The position numbers and the translations under genes were made by a program. A stretch of DNA of 64,000 nt from Paraflavitalea devenefica. GTDB lineage: Bacteria; Bacteroidota; Bacteroidia; Chitinophagales; Chitinophagaceae. Positions 38,534 to 49,461 of this stretch are shown piece after piece. Positions within the stretch are counted from its first letter, which is position 1. Each line of letters begins with the position of its first letter. The stretch is from the NCBI RefSeq assembly GCF_011759375.1, contig NZ_JAARML010000004.1:434001-498000 (forward strand), written 5' to 3'. The notes under the pieces are model-generated. The model made no database searches. It was not told the origin of the DNA and was given only the letters and a program-made list of their open reading frames with translations.

Positions 38534-41311
38534 CTATAAACTCTTCATAAAATTCCAGGCTACCGTCAGCAGCCAGTACCGCTTCAATACAAGCCGGTTG
38601 GACTCATACACATTATTGCCCGAAACACCGCGACGATAACCATTGTTATTATTCAGGATATCATTCACCGAAAACTTAACAATACCCTGCTCATTCTTCA
38701 GGAACTTCTTCTGCACATGCGCATTCCACTGCACATTATTAATGCTCGAATTAAAAGAGCTGTTCTTTGGCTGAAAATTGAAATTACAATCCGACACCAG
38801 TTCTATTTTCCACGGTAAGAAAAAAGTATTGTCCAGGCTATGCGTATGTGAGATCGTGCGGTTTGTTTTATTCGTGGCAACATTAGACCAGCCCACGTTA
38901 TAATTAACAGAAGCTGAATAAGACGTGGTCATCACCTCCTTCCAATCGTGCGTGGCCGAAACACGCACACTGGAGTATATAGACTCATTCCTGATCTTTT
39001 GCCCGTTCTGCATAAAATTACCGCCTCCCTTACCAATACTGGCAGAAATGCCAGGCCGCAGGTGAAGCTTCTTATATTCCCAATTATACCCCATATAACC
39101 ATTGAGATTGGCCACCCCGTCCAGGTTAATATACTGGCTTACCGTACTGTTCTGCGCATCTGTAGTGCTTTGCATGGTCATGGCATTATCAGTATAGTGG
39201 AAATAAAAATTACCATAAAAAGAGGTTCCTTTCACCCAGTTATACTTACTGAAATACAAGTTGGCCGAATGCTGGAAAGCCGGTTTCAGGTCAGGATTAC
39301 CCACCTGCACATATAAGCGATTATTTGTTCTGCGCAGGGGTTGCAATTGCTCTATGGAAGGCTGCACGGTTTGTCCGGAGTAACCTGCGGTTAAGCTGGC
39401 ATTCTTGGGCAGTTTAAAGGTCAGGTTCACCTGTGGGGCCACATTGATAAAGCGCCGGTTGGTGACGTCTTTCAGATCATTATTTACCTGGTCCAGGTTG
39501 GTGATAAATACCTTGCTCCCGGCCGAAATACTGATCTTCTTCGTAGCCCAGCCAACAGTAGCGCCGGTAATATGGGTATTCACTGTAAAGTCATAATCAT
39601 TGCTGAGGCTGTCAACACGCGCTTCATACTTCCCGTTCAGGTTATTGAATGTATTGAATACATTGGCCGATTGCGCTGTTTTCCAGCCATATTCCACCGA
39701 AATGCTCACCGCTTTACCAAACTTCTCCGTATAAACGCCCTTGGCAGCATACGACTCCAGGGGCATCAACGTTTGCTGAAGTTGGTCGAGTGTATCCGCA
39801 TTCTTAAAACTACCGGAAGCAGGATCATAATAATTGATCGCCGAAAAAGCATACGCATCCGAAAGCCGCCTGCTGTAATCCTGTTGAAACGTCAGCGAAA
39901 GCGTTCTTCCCTCCTTCCTGAATTTCCGCTGGTAAGTGATATTGCTGCCAAAGCGCCTGTTTTCCGACAGGCTCTTATTGGATTGCTCGCTGCTATTGAC
40001 ACGGAACCCTTTTTCATTGTTTGATCCGGAATTGGACCAGTTATAATTATTATTTTCACCAAAGCCCCCGTTGGCAGTGATCTTCAACGTGGCAAATGAA
40101 TCAAGCTTGATGGCCAGGCTGCCGCTGGCCTTTTGGTTAAAACTGTAAGAACTTTCCCGGCTGTCATTTTTATTGAAAAAACCACTGCCATCAGGTAAAA
40201 TATTCGTGTTGTTCGAATTACTCCAGCCATTGGCCTTTGTCTCGTTAATCCGGTAATTGGCAAACAGCTTTTGCTTATCGCCATTCCATTTATCCGAGAA
40301 ATGCGCCCCGCCATACAATATGGATGGTAAGCCATTGCCGTAGTAGGTATCATTCTCATATTCACCATTATTGGTATAATAAGTAATGCCACCGGTACCA
40401 TCATTGATCACTTCATAATCCTGCGAAACATACTTGCTCATATCTTCATGGGACAGCCCCGCCTTGCCTGTTTTGGCCGCCATACCAAAAACAGATATCT
40501 TTTGTGTTCCGCTAAACAAAGCGCCCATAGCCTCATGCTGGTAATAGTCCTTACCATCGGCACCTGCCGACAGCTTTCCAAAATAACCGTTCTTCTTATT
40601 CTTCTTCAGCTTCAGGTTGATCGTTTTATTACGGGTGCCATCATCTATGCCGGTAAATTCGGCCTGCTCGCTTTTCTGGTCAAATACCTGCACCTTATCC
40701 ACCGCTCCTGCCTGCAGGTACTTCAGGGCCAGCCCGGGATCGTCGGAAAAAAACTCGTCGCCATCCACCAATACCTTCTTCACTTCCTGCCCCTGTGCGA
40801 TGATCTTGCCATTCCGTTCCACCTGTATGCCCGGCAGGCGTTTCAGCAACTCTTCCACCGTTTGATTGGGCTTCAGGGCAAAACTATCAGCCGTATATTC
40901 GAGTGTATCGCCCCGCATACGGATGGGTACACCGGCCCGCACCACCACTTCTTCCAGCAGTTTGGCTTCCGTCACCATCGGTACATCGCCCAGGTTGATC
41001 TTGGAAGTGTCGGTAACAGTAAGGTCTTGCAGGAAATCAGCCATCTTGGGATAAGAGACCATCAGGGTATAACGCCCGGCCGGTATCTTGACCAGCTCAA
41101 ACATCCCTTCTGCATCCGTCCGGATAGCGCGGTACAGCGTGCTGTCGGCCTTATCAATCAAACCTACAATAGCATAATGGAGCTTCTTCTTTTCGGCGGT
41201 GTCAATAACAGTTCCCTTGAGAGCATTCTTTTGTGCGTGTACAGTCAGGGCCAGAGACAGCAATGCCAGTATACACAGGTACGTTTTGGTTAGGCGGTGT
41301 AGAGCCGTCAT
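38534..41311 (-). CDS. TonB-dependent receptor-like outer-membrane barrel
   Basis: 925 residues. A signal peptide (LALTVHAQ) leads to a carboxypeptidase-regulatory-like domain (KGTVIDTAEKKKLHYAIVGL, about 32-115). A plug region follows: EVVVRAGVPIRMRGDTLEY, VEELLKRLPGIQVERNGKI and KVLVDGDEFFSDD. A 22-strand-type barrel runs to the C-terminal NFMKSL. The missing ITTR motif and the DGDEFFSDDPGLALKYL phrase put it in the OMP_b-brl_3 group, often paired with GLPGLI proteins, as here. Substrate unknown. Confidence 0.9.
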   Translation of the reverse strand: MTALHRLTKTYLCILALLSLALTVHAQKNALKGTVIDTAEKKKLHYAIVGLIDKADSTLYRAIRTDAEGMFELVKIPAGRYTLMVSYPKMADFLQDLTVTDTSKINLGDVPMVTEAKLLEEVVVRAGVPIRMRGDTLEYTADSFALKPNQTVEELLKRLPGIQVERNGKIIAQGQEVKKVLVDGDEFFSDDPGLALKYLQAGAVDKVQVFDQKSEQAEFTGIDDGTRNKTINLKLKKNKKNGYFGKLSAGADGKDYYQHEAMGALFSGTQKISVFGMAAKTGKAGLSHEDMSKYVSQDYEVINDGTGGITYYTNNGEYENDTYYGNGLPSILYGGAHFSDKWNGDKQKLFANYRINETKANGWSNSNNTNILPDGSGFFNKNDSRESSYSFNQKASGSLAIKLDSFATLKITANGGFGENNNYNWSNSGSNNEKGFRVNSSEQSNKSLSENRRFGSNITYQRKFRKEGRTLSLTFQQDYSRRLSDAYAFSAINYYDPASGSFKNADTLDQLQQTLMPLESYAAKGVYTEKFGKAVSISVEYGWKTAQSANVFNTFNNLNGKYEARVDSLSNDYDFTVNTHITGATVGWATKKISISAGSKVFITNLDQVNNDLKDVTNRRFINVAPQVNLTFKLPKNASLTAGYSGQTVQPSIEQLQPLRRTNNRLYVQVGNPDLKPAFQHSANLYFSKYNWVKGTSFYGNFYFHYTDNAMTMQSTTDAQNSTVSQYINLDGVANLNGYMGYNWEYKKLHLRPGISASIGKGGGNFMQNGQKIRNESIYSSVRVSATHDWKEVMTTSYSASVNYNVGWSNVATNKTNRTISHTHSLDNTFFLPWKIELVSDCNFNFQPKNSSFNSSINNVQWNAHVQKKFLKNEQGIVKFSVNDILNNNNGYRRGVSGNNVYESNRLVLKRYWLLTVAWNFMKSL

Positions 41312-41457
41312 GAAGGGTAAAAGGTTAGGTTTACCAAATGTAAGAATACCCTGCCGGCATCAATATATCGTATAAGCGATTAATGAATTATTTAACAAAT
41401 GGAAGAAAACCACAAAGTGAGTTTACTGTCGGATAGACACTTAATCCTGCTATACCA

Positions 41458-42480
41458 TCACCACACATTCTTCGGGCACCAGTCGCCGTATTTATTGCCA
41501 ATGAGGAAGCCGATCATAATTTCGTGCGTGCCCTTACTTACTGTATTGAGGTTGGAAGTAGTATAATCATACGCATACCCCACATTCAGGGTATTGGAAA
41601 TATTCATGCCCAGCATACCGGCAAAGCCCTCTCCTGTCCGGTACGAAACGCCCACCCAGGCCAGGTCCTGGTACTGTAGCTTCATATTCAGATCAACCTG
41701 TACCGGCAAAGGATTAATATACTTTACCATCGTGGAAGGGATCAGGTTAAAATCATCATCCAGTAAAAAACGGTACCCGGCAGTAGCAAACAGGTGGGGC
41801 ACAAACTTGCCATCCTTCGACACCACGCTGCTGTTGGAAAAACTCACCTTCTGCGGAATGAGCTGCTGGGCTGATAAACCAACAAAATAGTCGGCAGAAT
41901 AGAGATACAGACCGGCATTGAAATCCGGTTTAAAATTATTGATCTCACCACTCATATAAACAGCGGGGTCAACGGGGGCCTGTATACCCAGGAATACTTT
42001 ATTTGTATTGAGGCTTAAATTGGTAAACCCGGCGCCAAAGCCTGCCGCCAGGCTGGTTCGGGCGCTGATGCCAATATGATAAGCATACGTAGCATAAGCG
42101 GAGAAATGATTGAGTGGCCCCGTACGGTCATTGATCACCTGCAGTCCGATACCATGATGGGGTTCTGCTGCTTCATAATTCTCCCAGTAGCTCCTGCCAC
42201 GGGGATTTTCGCCGGGAACCCGGTAAGAGGTAGCCGAAGTACGAAAATCTTTCTTACCAATAGGCCCATGAATAGTAAAATAAGTAGTAACCGGCGCACC
42301 ATCAAAGCCTACCCATTGATGCCGGTGGCTGGCCTTCACATCAATATAATTCTCAATGCCGGTAACAGCAGGGTTCAGTATATATTGGTTCAGTATATAC
42401 TGCGTATAATGCGGTTTCTGTTGTGCCTGTACACATAAACACAGCATTACTCCACATAAGCAGGACATTAATCTATTCAT
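41458..42480 (-). CDS. PorP/SprF family type IX secretion protein
   Basis: 340 residues with a signal peptide (LCLCVQAQ). It starts with the family phrase QKPHYTQYILNQYILNPAVTGIENYIDV and continues as a beta-barrel with RHQWVGFDGAPVTTYFTIHGP and a closing NVGYAYDYTTSNL...HEIMIGF. SprF-type proteins are needed for secretion or surface anchoring of one specific large adhesin encoded just upstream, and the adjacent 1421-residue gene, 60 bp upstream, fits that pairing. Confidence 0.93.
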   Translation of the reverse strand: MNRLMSCLCGVMLCLCVQAQQKPHYTQYILNQYILNPAVTGIENYIDVKASHRHQWVGFDGAPVTTYFTIHGPIGKKDFRTSATSYRVPGENPRGRSYWENYEAAEPHHGIGLQVINDRTGPLNHFSAYATYAYHIGISARTSLAAGFGAGFTNLSLNTNKVFLGIQAPVDPAVYMSGEINNFKPDFNAGLYLYSADYFVGLSAQQLIPQKVSFSNSSVVSKDGKFVPHLFATAGYRFLLDDDFNLIPSTMVKYINPLPVQVDLNMKLQYQDLAWVGVSYRTGEGFAGMLGMNISNTLNVGYAYDYTTSNLNTVSKGTHEIMIGFLIGNKYGDWCPKNVW

Positions 42481-42517
42481 GTCACAGGTTCTTTGGTTTA
42501 AAATTTATTTGGCCCCC

Positions 42518-42540
42518 TTGTTCTCTCAACGCCTCGTTGC
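42518..42540 (-). repeat. 8-bp-periodic repeat after the PKD adhesin stop codon
   Basis: Directly after the TAG at 42541-42543 the minus strand reads AGGCAACG, AGGCGTTG, AGAGAACA. It belongs to the octamer family at 14.8 and 38.5 kb. Confidence 0.65.
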
Positions 42541-45500
42541 CTATCTAACTATCGTTACCGACCCATTCATCTGCGGACGGCCATTCTTGGGATTGATGAT
42601 CCAGTAATAAGTGCCTATTGGCAACGGATTGCCATTCACCGTACCATCCCATTCACGGCCATACCCTATTGAAGTAAATACCCGCTGCCCGTAACGGTTG
42701 TACACATCAACCGTACAACCCGGGTAAGATTCCAGGTACAATATCTTCCAGGTATCATTGATCTTATCGCCATTGGGCGTAAACGTATTGGGCACTACCA
42801 GGGCCTTCAGCACCCGCACAAATACATCATCACTGCCCGTGCAGCCATCACCCGAAACCACCGTGAGCGTATAAGTGATATCCTCAGTGGGGCTCACCCG
42901 TGGTGTGGGTTTCGTAACATCATCCATTGCCGTATTGGGTGTCCATTGGTATTGCAGACCGGATCCGGTAGCCCGCCCGTCGAGCAACACAAAACCACCT
43001 TCCAGTACCCCCTTATCAGCGCCCGCATTCACCACCGGTGTGGGATATACCCGGATCGTTTGTTCATTAAATGCCGTACAGCCATTATCGGCCGTAAAAT
43101 CATACCGCAGCGTATGCAGGCCGGGTTTGGCCGCCCCGGGACTGAAAGTACCATCCGGACTCATACCCGGGCCACTGAAGCTGCCTGTGCCGCCAAAACC
43201 GAATATTTCACGCGCTGTATTAACAGGGAATGGGGCCACCTCCTCACAAACGGCCTGCAGGGCGGTAAATTCAACCACCGGGCTCGCCTTGAGGGTAAGG
43301 GTCTGTACATCCGTTTTAAAGCAATTTTCGCCCGAATAAGCGATATAACGCACCTGGTAGGCACGGGTAGCCGGCGTGCCAAAATCGGGGTATTTATGGG
43401 TATAGGATTTGCCTATAGCGGGATCGTCGTCAACCGTCTTCACCGTAGGGTCGCCGGTATAGTCCCAATAGATCTCCACCTTGACCAGTTTACCCGATAC
43501 CACCTCCGAATTATCCCGGACCAGTACCTCCTTACTCACACAAAGGGAAGCTGCATTATCTACCGCAAAGGCGCTTCTCCGCACATCGCCATTTACTGTA
43601 AAGGGATGGGTAATACTTTTAGCGCATCCGTCTTTAGAGGTAATGGTAAGACTCACCTGGTAATCGCCCGCCGTGCCATAAGGATGCTGCGGACTGCTTT
43701 GGGTAGAAGTACCGCCATCGCCAAAATTCCAGCTATACCTGAACTGCGCCTCGCTGTTATCAGCAATAGTACTGGTACTGGTAAATTGGGCAGCATCGAG
43801 CAGGCACACTTCCGGCGATGTAAAATCAGGTACCGGCATGGGGTGAACAGCTATGGACTGGGACGCCGCCGGGCTCACGCATCCTTTGCTGCTTTCCACT
43901 ACCAGGCTGGCTGTATACGTATTGACAGTGGCATAAGTAGTAGCCGGGTTTTGGGCAGCAGAAGTATTACCATTGCCAAACGACCATTGCCATTTGGCCA
44001 GTGTACCGGCATTGGGTGCAGAAGCATCTGTAAAATTCACGGCAGCCCCCTCACAGGTAGGCGCGGAAAAAGTAAAGGCAGCCACCGGCAGCGGATGAAC
44101 AATCGCCTGTTTCGTTACTGTATCAGATATACAGCCTTTATCGGTGACGATTGACAACTGCACGTCAAAAGTATCGGCTGTAGCATAAGTTACTGTATTG
44201 TTTTGCTGGGTAGCCGTTTGGGTATTGCCAAAATCCCAACGCCATTGCGTAACAGTACTGCCTTTGCCATCGCTTTTATCCGTGAATTGGATAGGCGCTG
44301 CCAGGCAAACTTCACCGCTTACATCGAAATCAGCCTTCGGCCGCGGGTAGATCGTATTGACCGTTTTTACCCTGCTGCCGGCACATTGGTTATTCGATAT
44401 TACCGTCAGCTTCACATCATAAGGCCCCACCCCTGTATACTGGTATACAGGATTGCTTACAGCAGCCGTTTGCCCATCTCCAAAATCCCACGCATAAGTA
44501 AACAGGTTTTGCGTGCCATCGGCAATGGTAGACAGGCTATTGAAGCTGGCAGTACCGGCAGGCAGGCAAACATTGCCGGGCAAACTGAAATCAACCACCG
44601 GTTTGGGATGAATCGTAATCGGTAATTGGAAAGCAGTGCTCTTGCAGCCAAAAGTGGTTTCCACCACCAGGCTGGCGGTATAAGTACCTGTATTGGCATA
44701 GGCATGCGTAAGCGGGTTGCCATTGGCCGTTGTTGAGACCGTATTATCGCCAAAGTCCCAGGTCCACTTGGCCAGGGTGCCTCCTACTACGGTAGATTGA
44801 TTGGTAAACGTGATCAACGTATCCTCACAATGCACTGCAGAAATGCCGAACCCGGCAACCGGCAATTGCGACAGCTCCACATTTTTTTTAATCGTATCGC
44901 TCAGGCACCCCACGTCCGTGATACCCCAATGGGCCACTTCATAAATGCCGGCAGCCGCATAATTATGGGTCACGTTTTGGAGGGTGCTGGTATTGCCATC
45001 TTTCAGGTCCCAGAACCACTTGGTCACACTCCGTCCCAGGCCGTCAATTTTATCCGTAAAAGTCACCGGGTCGCCGAGGCATTTTGCCACGAAAGAAAAA
45101 TCAGCTTTTGGCCGGTCAAATATTTCGAGGTCATAGTCTATCTGCTGCTCCCCATTACAACCATCGGCCGTAGGATTATTGGCCTTCACTATAATGGGAT
45201 AAGTGCCGGGTAAATTGATGGAGTAAAAACCGGGCAGCCGGTAGCGGTACAAAGTACGGCCATCTACCACCCAGGTCGAATCGGCTACCGGGCTGGTGAT
45301 AGTTACATCGGCTATCCCTGCGGCATTCAATACCGTCCCGAAGATCCACTTGATCTCCGTTGGCTGATACGGGAAGGTCATGGCCAACCGGAAGGGGGTG
45401 CTTTTACAACTGGCCGGAAAATGGACCACCGCATAAGGATTCTGAAGTGATACAAACTGGTAGAGGTCCTTCAGGTTGCTGCCTGCCGAATAGCCGTAAG

Positions 45501-46806
45501 ATTCAAATCCGCCAAAACCATAAGCGGTCGCGTTAAAAGGAGTGTCGCAGGTGACCGTATGCGCCGAGGGGCCGCTCACCCCGATCTGGGCATAGGCATA
45601 AGCGGCATCTGTCGGATGCTGTATAAAACGGGTGGCATACGAAACGCCATCAATCCTGAATGAGTTGATAGCCCCGGGATTGTTTTTCACCACCGCATTA
45701 ATAAAGTGCATATTCCGGGCAGAACTGATCAGCCGCATGGAAGCCACCGTCACCTTGTTCACTGTTTGCTCCACCGGGCTGAGATAGATCATTTCCGGAT
45801 CACCATTGCTCGTTATCTCCGCACAATCCTGGGTAGTGAAATACTGGGCCACCAGGATCGGTTTATCAGATTCGATAACGTGGGGATTGGCATCGGAGAA
45901 GTCGAAATAAAAATTATTCGTAAAACTGCCGGCAGGAATAATGGCGCCGTCGCGTTTCACCACCGCCGAAGCATCGGGGCGGATGATGCGGTAATAATTC
46001 AACGGGCGGGTACTGCTGGGAACCGTCAGGTACTTTTTCCCCCAGGTGCTGTTCGGGTACATCTGCTGGAAGAGATTATCGGATGATCCCACGCCACCTG
46101 TTGGGCAACCGATCCCTATCCGGCCACTGCCACAGAACACCGCGATCTTTTTACAGCCAGTACCATTGTTCACCGACTTGATAACCGACCCCGTAAGGTC
46201 AGTGGCCGAAAGCACATTGAACACCTGTCCCTTTTGTAAAGTGCGGGTATACGTTTGTCCGGCCGTCATCGTGTGGGTATTGGCAGCCGGCGTTACTTCA
46301 ATCTCCGTATTGTCTTCCGTGGCTACCACAAAAAACCAGGACCAGGCATTCGTGATATTGGCCTGGGCTTCCTGTTTGAAATTGACCGCATAATATTCCC
46401 TGCCAAGGGTAGCGACCGGCAGGCAGAGGGAAGCGCCGGAAACCGACGCGTAATAAATATGAGCGTACACCACCACCGGTTTCAGGGCGGTAATATGAAT
46501 GCCTTTATTAAAAGTTCCCTCGGTATCGAGGAAGGCGCTGGAAGTAATGGTGATTTGCCGGAGCTGGTTGGCGAAAATCATATAGGTCTGCGAAATGCCT
46601 AAGCCGGGTAATTCAAGGGTGATTTCTGTGTCAACATCCGAAGTAACATAAACGTCCATGCCAGGTTGATTGGCACGGTTGGGATCATACATCTGCTGGT
46701 GGTTGCCATACCCCAGCCAGAACTCCTTGCCTTTGTTCGTAAAGTCTTGCGACCAGGATAAGGAGGCGACGCAGACCAGGCTCATAAGCAGAATAGATTT
46801 CCTCAT
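42541..46806 (-). CDS. PKD-repeat surface protein with type-B T9SS sorting domain
   Basis: 1421 residues. The signal peptide ends LSWSQ. An IgGFc-binding-like N-terminal domain (DFTNKGKEFWLGYGNHQQM) covers about 20-450. At least six PKD domains follow, each with a WDFGDG-type core (WDFGDNTVSTTANG, WDFGDGQTAAV, WRWDFGNTQTATQ, WQWSFGNGNTS, WNFGDGGTSTQ). The last 85 residues are the gliding-motility type-B sorting domain (VPNTFTPNGDKINDTW ... IGTYYWIINPKNG). It is therefore exported by the type IX system and held at the cell surface, probably as an adhesin, with the downstream SprF protein as its helper. Confidence 0.94.
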   Translation of the reverse strand: MRKSILLMSLVCVASLSWSQDFTNKGKEFWLGYGNHQQMYDPNRANQPGMDVYVTSDVDTEITLELPGLGISQTYMIFANQLRQITITSSAFLDTEGTFNKGIHITALKPVVVYAHIYYASVSGASLCLPVATLGREYYAVNFKQEAQANITNAWSWFFVVATEDNTEIEVTPAANTHTMTAGQTYTRTLQKGQVFNVLSATDLTGSVIKSVNNGTGCKKIAVFCGSGRIGIGCPTGGVGSSDNLFQQMYPNSTWGKKYLTVPSSTRPLNYYRIIRPDASAVVKRDGAIIPAGSFTNNFYFDFSDANPHVIESDKPILVAQYFTTQDCAEITSNGDPEMIYLSPVEQTVNKVTVASMRLISSARNMHFINAVVKNNPGAINSFRIDGVSYATRFIQHPTDAAYAYAQIGVSGPSAHTVTCDTPFNATAYGFGGFESYGYSAGSNLKDLYQFVSLQNPYAVVHFPASCKSTPFRLAMTFPYQPTEIKWIFGTVLNAAGIADVTITSPVADSTWVVDGRTLYRYRLPGFYSINLPGTYPIIVKANNPTADGCNGEQQIDYDLEIFDRPKADFSFVAKCLGDPVTFTDKIDGLGRSVTKWFWDLKDGNTSTLQNVTHNYAAAGIYEVAHWGITDVGCLSDTIKKNVELSQLPVAGFGISAVHCEDTLITFTNQSTVVGGTLAKWTWDFGDNTVSTTANGNPLTHAYANTGTYTASLVVETTFGCKSTAFQLPITIHPKPVVDFSLPGNVCLPAGTASFNSLSTIADGTQNLFTYAWDFGDGQTAAVSNPVYQYTGVGPYDVKLTVISNNQCAGSRVKTVNTIYPRPKADFDVSGEVCLAAPIQFTDKSDGKGSTVTQWRWDFGNTQTATQQNNTVTYATADTFDVQLSIVTDKGCISDTVTKQAIVHPLPVAAFTFSAPTCEGAAVNFTDASAPNAGTLAKWQWSFGNGNTSAAQNPATTYATVNTYTASLVVESSKGCVSPAASQSIAVHPMPVPDFTSPEVCLLDAAQFTSTSTIADNSEAQFRYSWNFGDGGTSTQSSPQHPYGTAGDYQVSLTITSKDGCAKSITHPFTVNGDVRRSAFAVDNAASLCVSKEVLVRDNSEVVSGKLVKVEIYWDYTGDPTVKTVDDDPAIGKSYTHKYPDFGTPATRAYQVRYIAYSGENCFKTDVQTLTLKASPVVEFTALQAVCEEVAPFPVNTAREIFGFGGTGSFSGPGMSPDGTFSPGAAKPGLHTLRYDFTADNGCTAFNEQTIRVYPTPVVNAGADKGVLEGGFVLLDGRATGSGLQYQWTPNTAMDDVTKPTPRVSPTEDITYTLTVVSGDGCTGSDDVFVRVLKALVVPNTFTPNGDKINDTWKILYLESYPGCTVDVYNRYGQRVFTSIGYGREWDGTVNGNPLPIGTYYWIINPKNGRPQMNGSVTIVR

Positions 46807-47010
46807 TGCAGCCTCCTGTTTTTATCAGGAGTGGTTATCGCAATATAAGAAAATAACGGCAGGCAATAGTTGTTTCCAGCGGGTATTTTGAAGGCACAGG
46901 ATCGCATTAAAAAAACCAACATACCATTTGAGGAACGATTATTTTTTAATATGATCAAGGGGGCTGGTTTTCGGGATCCACGATAACACCTGCTGCAATT
47001 GGCCGGTCGC

Positions 47011-47637
47011 TCAACCGGGTTCCCTGGCTAAAATGGACCGGGCATTTTTGCCCTCACAAAAAAGCAGGTCCAGGATCGAGCAGTGAGGAACAAAACCGGT
47101 GCGTTCTTCAAAAACCTGCCGGTAAGGAACCGGCCCGGGGAAATTTTGCATAATAGATTTTGGTAATAACTTATTCCGGAAATCAAGACATTCTGTCAGA
47201 TCATATTCGGCCTGGTACGCTGTCGTTGTTCCCGTAAAAACCTCCATGCCTAATTTCCGGACCGACCAATCCCAACAGGCCAGGTTCCAGTCCACCAAAA
47301 AATTGACCGGCTTTTGAAAAAGGACAGCCAGCTCATCCCGGTAAAATTCGAACCAGGGTGAGCGGTTGTAACAGGACATAATTGTTTTCCAATGTTGGGA
47401 TTGCCAGGGGTACCTGTTGGCGATCCGGACCTCCTTCATTAGCCTCCGTTGTCCCCGGCCTTCCTCCAGGGGGATGCTCAAAGTCACCGGCCCGCCGGCC
47501 CCCATAACCATGCATCTGTTCCGAAAACTCATTTTTTGATACCCTTCACATACATCAAATTCAACATTTAAAAATCTATTTACCGTTTTATACAAGGTAA
47601 CAGGTGCAAAATATTGACTTTCAACAATCACTTTCAT
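47011..47637 (-). CDS. WbqC family protein
   Basis: 208 residues. The WbqC-like family is recognised from IVESQYFAPVTLYK near the start, MSFRNRCMVMGAGGPVTLSIPLEEGR (key: RNRC...LSIPL), and WKTIMSCYNRSPWFEFYRDEL. Some WbqC genes lie in O-antigen clusters, but in Bacteroidota the gene is usually stand-alone and its enzyme activity is uncertain. It is divergent from the LEA-2 gene across a 295-bp AT-rich gap. Confidence 0.9.
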   Translation of the reverse strand: MKVIVESQYFAPVTLYKTVNRFLNVEFDVCEGYQKMSFRNRCMVMGAGGPVTLSIPLEEGRGQRRLMKEVRIANRYPWQSQHWKTIMSCYNRSPWFEFYRDELAVLFQKPVNFLVDWNLACWDWSVRKLGMEVFTGTTTAYQAEYDLTECLDFRNKLLPKSIMQNFPGPVPYRQVFEERTGFVPHCSILDLLFCEGKNARSILAREPG

Positions 47638-47884
47638 ACAATAACACTTACTATACAGTCCGTTTAAGGTTGGCCGGAATTTCCGGGAAAATGAGCCTTT
47701 TAGGGTCGTTTTTGTTGGAATAAAAATTAAATATAGCTGGCCTTAAAATGTTTTAAACTAACTTAATAAACATAAAATTACAAGCTAAACAAATTAGCTA
47801 CTGATTTTGAATGCTTTCGCCCATCCAGCGCTCAAAAATCTCTAAACTTTTTAGCAAAGATTTTCCTAAATGTACAACCCCGTT

Positions 47885-47914
47885 TTTGGCAGAAAAAATT
47901 TATCCCCTACTTTG
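47885..47914 (+). promoter_or_regulatory. Predicted promoter of the LEA-2 lipoprotein gene
   Basis: TTTG at 47885-47888, 19 bp, then TACTTTG at 47908-47914, one base short of the TAnnTTTG consensus. The ATG follows at 47933. Confidence 0.45.
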
Positions 47915-47932
47915 TGTCCACAAAAAATAGAC

Positions 47933-48382
47933 ATGAATAAAAAGCTCTGGTGGGCCTTCTTCCCCATCCTGTTCGTCGCCTGCGCCAAGCCCACAGGGTT
48001 TGATTACCTGGGAATCAGGAACATAAAAGTGGTCAAATTCGACCTGAAGGAATCGACCATTTCGGCCGAGGTTGGATACTACAATCCGAACAAATATCCG
48101 GTCACCATGAAGCGGGCCGAGGTGGATGTATACGTGGATAACAACTTTTTTGGGCATAGTCTCCTGGACTCAACCATCCATATTCCGCGAAAAGACACCT
48201 TCTATTTACCGGTCCAGATGACTGTCAATATGTCAAATACAGCCATCGGACTTTTGCAAACCATGGGAGGTGGACGACAGGAAGTGACGATCAAATTGGA
48301 GGGAAAAGCCAGGATCGGGAGGGGCGGATTCTTTATCAACTACCCGATAAAATATGAGGGACCGCAGAAATTGGGGTTCTGA
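47933..48382 (+). CDS. LEA type 2 family lipoprotein
   Basis: 149 residues from ATG 47933 (MNKKLWWAFFPILFVAC), which starts the lipoprotein signal with cysteine 17; the open frame upstream covers the promoter. The mature part is one LEA-2 (WHy-like) beta domain: FDYLGIRNIKVVKFDLKES, VGYYNPNKYPVTMKRAEVDV and FYLPVQMTVNMSN. LEA-2 domains in bacteria are small periplasmic or surface proteins linked to desiccation or stress, but the role here is unknown. The first palindrome of the 48.4-50.8 kb array begins 16 bp after its stop. Confidence 0.85.
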   Translation: MNKKLWWAFFPILFVACAKPTGFDYLGIRNIKVVKFDLKESTISAEVGYYNPNKYPVTMKRAEVDVYVDNNFFGHSLLDSTIHIPRKDTFYLPVQMTVNMSNTAIGLLQTMGGGRQEVTIKLEGKARIGRGGFFINYPIKYEGPQKLGF

Positions 48383-49461
48383 AAACACAAGCACGAGAGG
48401 TCAAAATTGACCTATTTTAAATAATAGAAAAAGAGCGGTTTGGGTAAAAAAGCCTCCCAAAAATTGCCTGGTCGTCCGGTATTATTATATATGTATATCG
48501 GTCACCGGCGGATATCGCTCGCCGGATTTTTGATGCAACCGGTCATTTTTCACCTACATCTTTTAAAAGCAGCATGGGTCATTTTACCAAAAATGATCCA
48601 TTTTTTATGCCGGGAAAGGTTTCAAAAAAGGAGTGGTTCACGGTCATTTTTGACCTTTCCCAAAATTGATGGCTGCCCTCGCCGGCAGATTCGTTTCTTC
48701 ACACCCCCAAAAAGTGGCGCGCTAAATTGCCCCGAACGAAGGTCATATTTGACCTTACCAGCTAACCATTCAGGCAGTCGATTCATGGTCATTTTTGACA
48801 CATCCGACCAATCATTTTTATTCACTTAAAAGAGCGTTTTACATAATTCCGGATCTTCAAAAAGAGAGCGTCGGACGGTCTATTTTGACCTGCATTGAAA
48901 ACAGGTCAGGAGCAATATTTTGCCCATACCAGGCTCCGGGAGGGAAGCCCAAAGGCGCTAAAAGCACCACCCGGGACGGGCAATTTTGACCTGTCTAAAC
49001 TGGTTGCCGGACAGCCAGTTTGCGTTCCATTTTTACGTTTTCCGGGATCGCAACGGGCAATACAAGCAGGCAGGCCACGGTCATTTTTGACCATTCGGGG
49101 CCACTGAAAGGAAAGGCAAAAGAAGGTCAATTCTGACCTTGCCAAATCAGTTACCCGGGAGGCAAATAGAATTCTTTTTGTTCGTTTTCCGGAGTCCGGG
49201 GCGCTCAGAAACCGCCTGGACAGGAGGTCATTTTTGACCATCCTGACCTACCCAGGGCATAGCCAGACGACGGTCAATTTTGACTATGCGACCTCACTGG
49301 AATGCGGCCAATCGGCAGTCAATTTTGACCGCCCTGTTCCGGCTGGAATATAGCCGATAGCTGTCAACTTTGACCTCCATAAACCGGCTCAGAAGCCTCC
49401 ATTTCCACGCAGAATTTCGTTTTTTAGCGCGCGCTGGTGCCTGAAAAAGCCGCTCTGACAA

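Noticed and set aside
48577..48600. GGTCATTTTACC followed by AAAATGATCC as a further array member
   Set aside because: It is two bases short and lies off the 46/101 spacing, so it was left out of the count.
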